In this document: positions 60,381-64,000 of the stretch, piece after piece
How positions within the stretch are numbered: position 1 is the first letter of the stretch
Layout: the number at the start of each line of letters is the position of its first letter
Assembly (NCBI GenBank): GCA_026874595.1
Contig: CM049312.1
Location: forward strand, 27,273,956-27,337,955
Reading direction: 5' to 3'
Source of the DNA: Sipunculus nudus
Lineage: Eukaryota > Annelida > Sipuncula > Golfingiida > Sipunculidae
DNA length: 64,000 nt
Program-made: the position numbers and the translations under genes
The notes under the pieces: generated by a model
What the model was told of the DNA's origin: nothing
Database searches by the model: none
What the model saw: only the letters and a program-made list of their open reading frames with translations

Positions 60381-62739
60381 CTATGGTCGTCTAGTTTTTT
60401 AAGCTTTAACTGATTCAATTCATAATGTTTCATTTTTAAGACTCAAATGACATCACGTATTGGCGTATTAGCGAGCGGATGAGGAATGTATATACAGTTC
60501 TCGGTGCTTTCATGACAAACCATGTGAGCTTATGAGCGATGTTAGACCTATATTGCTCTCTTTTTTATTTGTTTATGAAAAACAGAGCATTCAATCAGAA
60601 ATGATATACAAAGAAAAATCAAGTGTATCGTCAATACATATCGGGTATCGCTATTAGTACATCGCAATAAGTATTTTACCTGAATCGGCCAACCGATACC
60701 CAACCCTAATTTATACCATATACCACTTGATTCATGCAAACTGATACTATGAATTTATAACAGTATGTATCGCAATACGCAGCCTCATATCGTAATATAC
60801 TGAAATTATAAAATTACAGATGATATCCAGCCCAAATCTCTATTAATAAATCAGAAATGTTACTGCGATTTTTGATGAGTTGTAAACATGGTTTTATATT
60901 ATACATATGTCCCAGCATATTACCCATTCTTGCGGTTCGGGATAGGTTTTCCTTGGGCCGAGTTTGAACCAAGCCCAATTTCCAATGTTAGTTTCTAATG
61001 GATGGGGTTGCGATTGCCCCTTCAAACAAATTATCCTGATTCTTAAGCTTTATGGGGACCTATTAGAAATGATCTCCCTCAAAACACACTTGGCATCGGT
61101 TCCGGCACTTCCAGAGAAAAAAAAGCGTATCATAGTGGGCATGTATAGTTTTGTGGGAACTATCGACTTGCAACACTGTCATATAACGTAAAGCTATACC
61201 AAAGGACCAAATAAACAGCAAATAAATATTTCTTATGAAGCTGCATATGATTTAAATCAGGAGGCATATCACCAAACACTTATATTATAAATTGTCGGAT
61301 AATCGCCTCCACCCCCACCCCTTATACAACTACCCCACGGACAATTATCCCTATGTTATATATTTATAATTCTGGTACTTCATTTATGAGGTTAATCATA
61401 ATGAGCAACTTTTTTTTTAATATTAGCTACCGATCGTTGAGTGTATATTTTAGCTTTGGGTTGTCTATATATTCTGACTGCAAGAAAAAAACAAACAAGA
61501 TAAAAACAGCTGATAACAAACATAATTCAAATGAAACAAACTAGTATTATATATCAGAAACATGTTGAAAGTCCATTACATTAAATTCTCATTAAAGAGA
61601 TTAGCTGTGGGCAATACATTATGTTCTGCAATTCTTAGTATTTCTTTTTTAATAGTTGGTACTTTATGCCATTCCAAAGTACCACATAATCCGAGTAATT
61701 TACATATTTTACGGTATTTTCCTGAATACAATGTATCCTTGGGAAAGTATATTTAATATAATGGGGGGTAGAGCGGGTTGTCTGGGCGGTAGTTAATTTT
61801 TTCAATTAAAAACAGTGTTTTATCAAACTTTCTTTTGAAATATTCAGAACTAGTAATAGTTTAAAAAATCATTCTCGACTTGTAGTGAGAATTGAACATA
61901 CCTATCAAAGATGTCTTATTTTACTAACTCCACTAGAAAACCATGTATCTTACATATTTGGCGTGACTTTGAAACTTGTATGCAAAAAACGGAACCGGGT
62001 ATAAGACAGGATTATCGGCATTGACCATAAACTTTGCCATTTTGAACGGATATTTCGTCATTTACAAACTGGGTTAGTATGTACTTGGGGAAACAACAAC
62101 AAGCTGTGTAGGACAAAGCAGACATTTCATAATCATTTCCTCATACCCTAAGTAGCATGATATTCAAAGGTAATTTTTTTAAATAATATTAAATTTTTTT
62201 TCTTTATAATGATTAAATCATTAGTATTAAGGCAAATATCAGGCAAATGTATATAATTAAGCAAAAATAATATGTTTGAAATATTCGATCACCTGTCGGA
62301 GAAGCAATTTTGCCCATAAATTAAGTTAAATGCCCATGATATCAGATGTAGCCAAAAAATGGCATTTCCTTTCTGCATGAAAATAAGTGTGTCATAAACA
62401 CTGGTTTGTTTTTTGTACTTTTGATTTTCTGCCCATGAGCATGTAGCTCCAAAACATTTGCCAGGTCACAATTATTTTGTCACACTTAAATCTGTCAAGC
62501 TTCAGAATGGTCAGAAAGCATTCATAATACCAGTTATTTTTTAATTAAAAAGAATTATTCCTTTGAAAGTCGGCCATAATGTGTGGTGGCCATTCATATT
62601 TTTTAAAAGCCGAAAGTTGCAAGAGTTAATTACATTAGCTTCTTTCGAAATTCACCCATGGTATGATTTACTTACAGTTTTGCACATTTTATTATCGCCA
62701 TTTCCGTTTTAATGAATTCTTTCGCCGTTGCGTAATGTT
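60381..62739. other. Intergenic, no gene recognised
   Basis: AT-rich DNA. GATACC/GTATCG-rich sequence at 60590-60790 may be the end of a decayed repeat. Open frames at 60964-61191, 61353-61544 and 61562-61756 have no recognisable domains. Confidence 0.45.
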
Positions 62740-62754
62740 TTCTTTACAGTGATA

Positions 62755-63150
62755 TGGGACTCGAGACTTTTTGGACTCGGACTTGGACTTGAGCGTCATG
62801 GACTCGGACTTGTACATGCACTCGAAGCAAAGGCCTCTAGACATCAGTCCATCACATATCGAAGAGATATTTATAAACGTTCACACTTCTCACAAAATAT
62901 AACAGAGGATATTATATACCAGTTTTTTATGGAGCTAAAGGTAATTAACCTTTAAAGTAAAAGGCATTTGTAAACTAACATAAAAATATTAATGCTGATC
63001 TTGAATTTCCTTTTTAAATTTTTTTTATACAGAGACTTTTAAAGGACTCAGACTTGGATTCAAGATGACTTGGACTGGAAGGAGGTTGATTTGGACTCGA
63101 AATTCAAGCATTCGGACTAATCCTGTGGAGCCTGGACTTGGATGGTGTTG
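62755..63150. repeat. Degenerate GGACTT/GGACTC repeat in two blocks
   Basis: Blocks at 62757-62825 and 63045-63150 consist of variants of TTGGACTCGGACTTGGAC, separated by about 220 bp of other sequence. It lies about 350-740 bp upstream of the GPCR start codon. Confidence 0.6.
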
Positions 63151-63496
63151 ACTCTTATCAACCAAGTATAAAAAACGCAATTTGATCAAGAACTGTATAT
63201 CAACCCGTCAGAACATGTAGCAGTCTAGTCTAGATTGCATAATTACCCATTAAGGAAGTACAAATAAGGAACTAGATATCATACCTTTTTATAGATAAGT
63301 ATACTTTCCGGTCGAACCAGTTAACCTATGTAACAATGGTTGGTGGACACCAATGTACACGTAGCCACAAAAACCCTTCGCACTGTCAATCACCTGCATA
63401 TATTCCATAGGGCTAACCATTTGTAACTGCATGATAATTAAGTGCAAACCCTTTGCTTCCAATTTCAGGGTAGGAAAATCAGACATTTAAGCAATA

Positions 63497-64000
63497 ATGG
63501 CGGTGTGCTTCGGAAACCGTGAAGAAATTTGGATGATGACAGCCGCTGGTATAAAGTTCTGGTTGGTATACATTGTACTGATACTGCTGGCTGTGTTTGG
63601 AGTCTCAGGGAACGTCATGGTTATATACGCGTTTCGTCGTGTGGGTGTCAAAGCACCTTACCAGCTGTTCGTGGTCGCTTTAGCTGTTAACGATTTGGTA
63701 ATGTGCACTGTGTGTACACCTACGTTACCGCTGATGTTTACAGGTTTTATTCCAGTGTCTGTCAAAGTGGTTCACTATTCTATGATTGGTTACATATTTT
63801 GCAACAACGCCAATTTCTTTATCCTGATTGCCGTGTACCGCTTGGTAGCTGTAATCAAGAAGGTCCCGGGACATTTCTACATGTCGGTCGCCCGCTGGAT
63901 CTGCGTGGGAACTTTCACATTTTCTCTTCTGCCTTTCACGATGCGTACCATTGGACGTTTCGGATACACGGTAGCAGCGTATGGCGGCTGCGTTTATGGG
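63497..64000 (+). CDS. Class A (rhodopsin-family) G-protein-coupled receptor, 5' part
   Basis: The frame is open from ATG at 63497 to the window edge, 168 codons, without an intron. An in-frame TAA lies nine bases upstream and the ATG context (A at -3, G at +4) is good, so the start is secure. Residues 21-45 form TM1 with the GN motif (G38, N39). TM2 is about 56-81 with LAVND (D66). TM3 is about 95-119 and ends in VYR (113-115) where most class A receptors have DRY. TM4 is about 131-148 with W134 and P146. The usual TM3 cysteine, about 25 residues before R115, is a lysine (K90); C102 is the nearest cysteine. The ligand is unknown. The N-terminus is short (about 20 residues) without a signal peptide. 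The protein should be a plasma-membrane receptor. TM5-TM7 lie outside the window. Confidence 0.9.
   Translation, partial: MAVCFGNREEIWMMTAAGIKFWLVYIVLILLAVFGVSGNVMVIYAFRRVGVKAPYQLFVVALAVNDLVMCTVCTPTLPLMFTGFIPVSVKVVHYSMIGYIFCNNANFFILIAVYRLVAVIKKVPGHFYMSVARWICVGTFTFSLLPFTMRTIGRFGYTVAAYGGCVYG

Overview
This window looks like nuclear DNA from an invertebrate animal, most likely a bivalve mollusc. The evidence is AT-rich sequence with many microsatellites and decayed transposons, genes split by spliceosomal introns, two secreted C1q-domain genes (a family greatly expanded in bivalves) and an intronless class A GPCR. The species assignment is inference. No bacterial operons, CRISPR arrays or rRNA genes were seen.

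Three protein-coding loci can be supported. A complete three-exon C1q-domain gene lies on the minus strand at 214-2450. A paralogue with the same three-exon layout, including a middle exon of exactly 43 nt, lies on the minus strand at 33505-37842; its C-terminal end appears frameshifted. The first 168 codons of a rhodopsin-family GPCR run off the right edge (63497-64000, plus strand).

The 31 kb between the two C1q genes is mostly repeats. It holds a 1.3 kb TIR element (5369-6683), a ~165-bp tandem repeat (7000-7860), a foldback element (8616-9593), a ~15 kb array of a 37-bp palindromic unit (12754-27800) interrupted by a 396-bp insert whose second copy sits just outside the array, and a ~1.9 kb array of a 41-bp unit (31021-32945).

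Right of the second C1q gene are a 2.2 kb TIR element with CACTG ends (38062-40234), a third minisatellite with a ~28-bp unit (41305-42860), a 184-bp pogo/mariner-type MITE (47201-47384), a dead LINE reverse transcriptase (49395-51370, minus), a decayed pogo/Tigger-like transposon (52860-53857), a ~0.9 kb segmental duplication (54508-55367 and 56541-57450) and a ~329-bp tandem repeat (59210-60380).

The C1q proteins are predicted to be secreted, coiled-coil-plus-globular-head recognition proteins of innate immunity. The GPCR is unrelated to them. The remainder is intergenic DNA in which I recognise no gene; exons of unfamiliar multi-exon genes could be hidden there.
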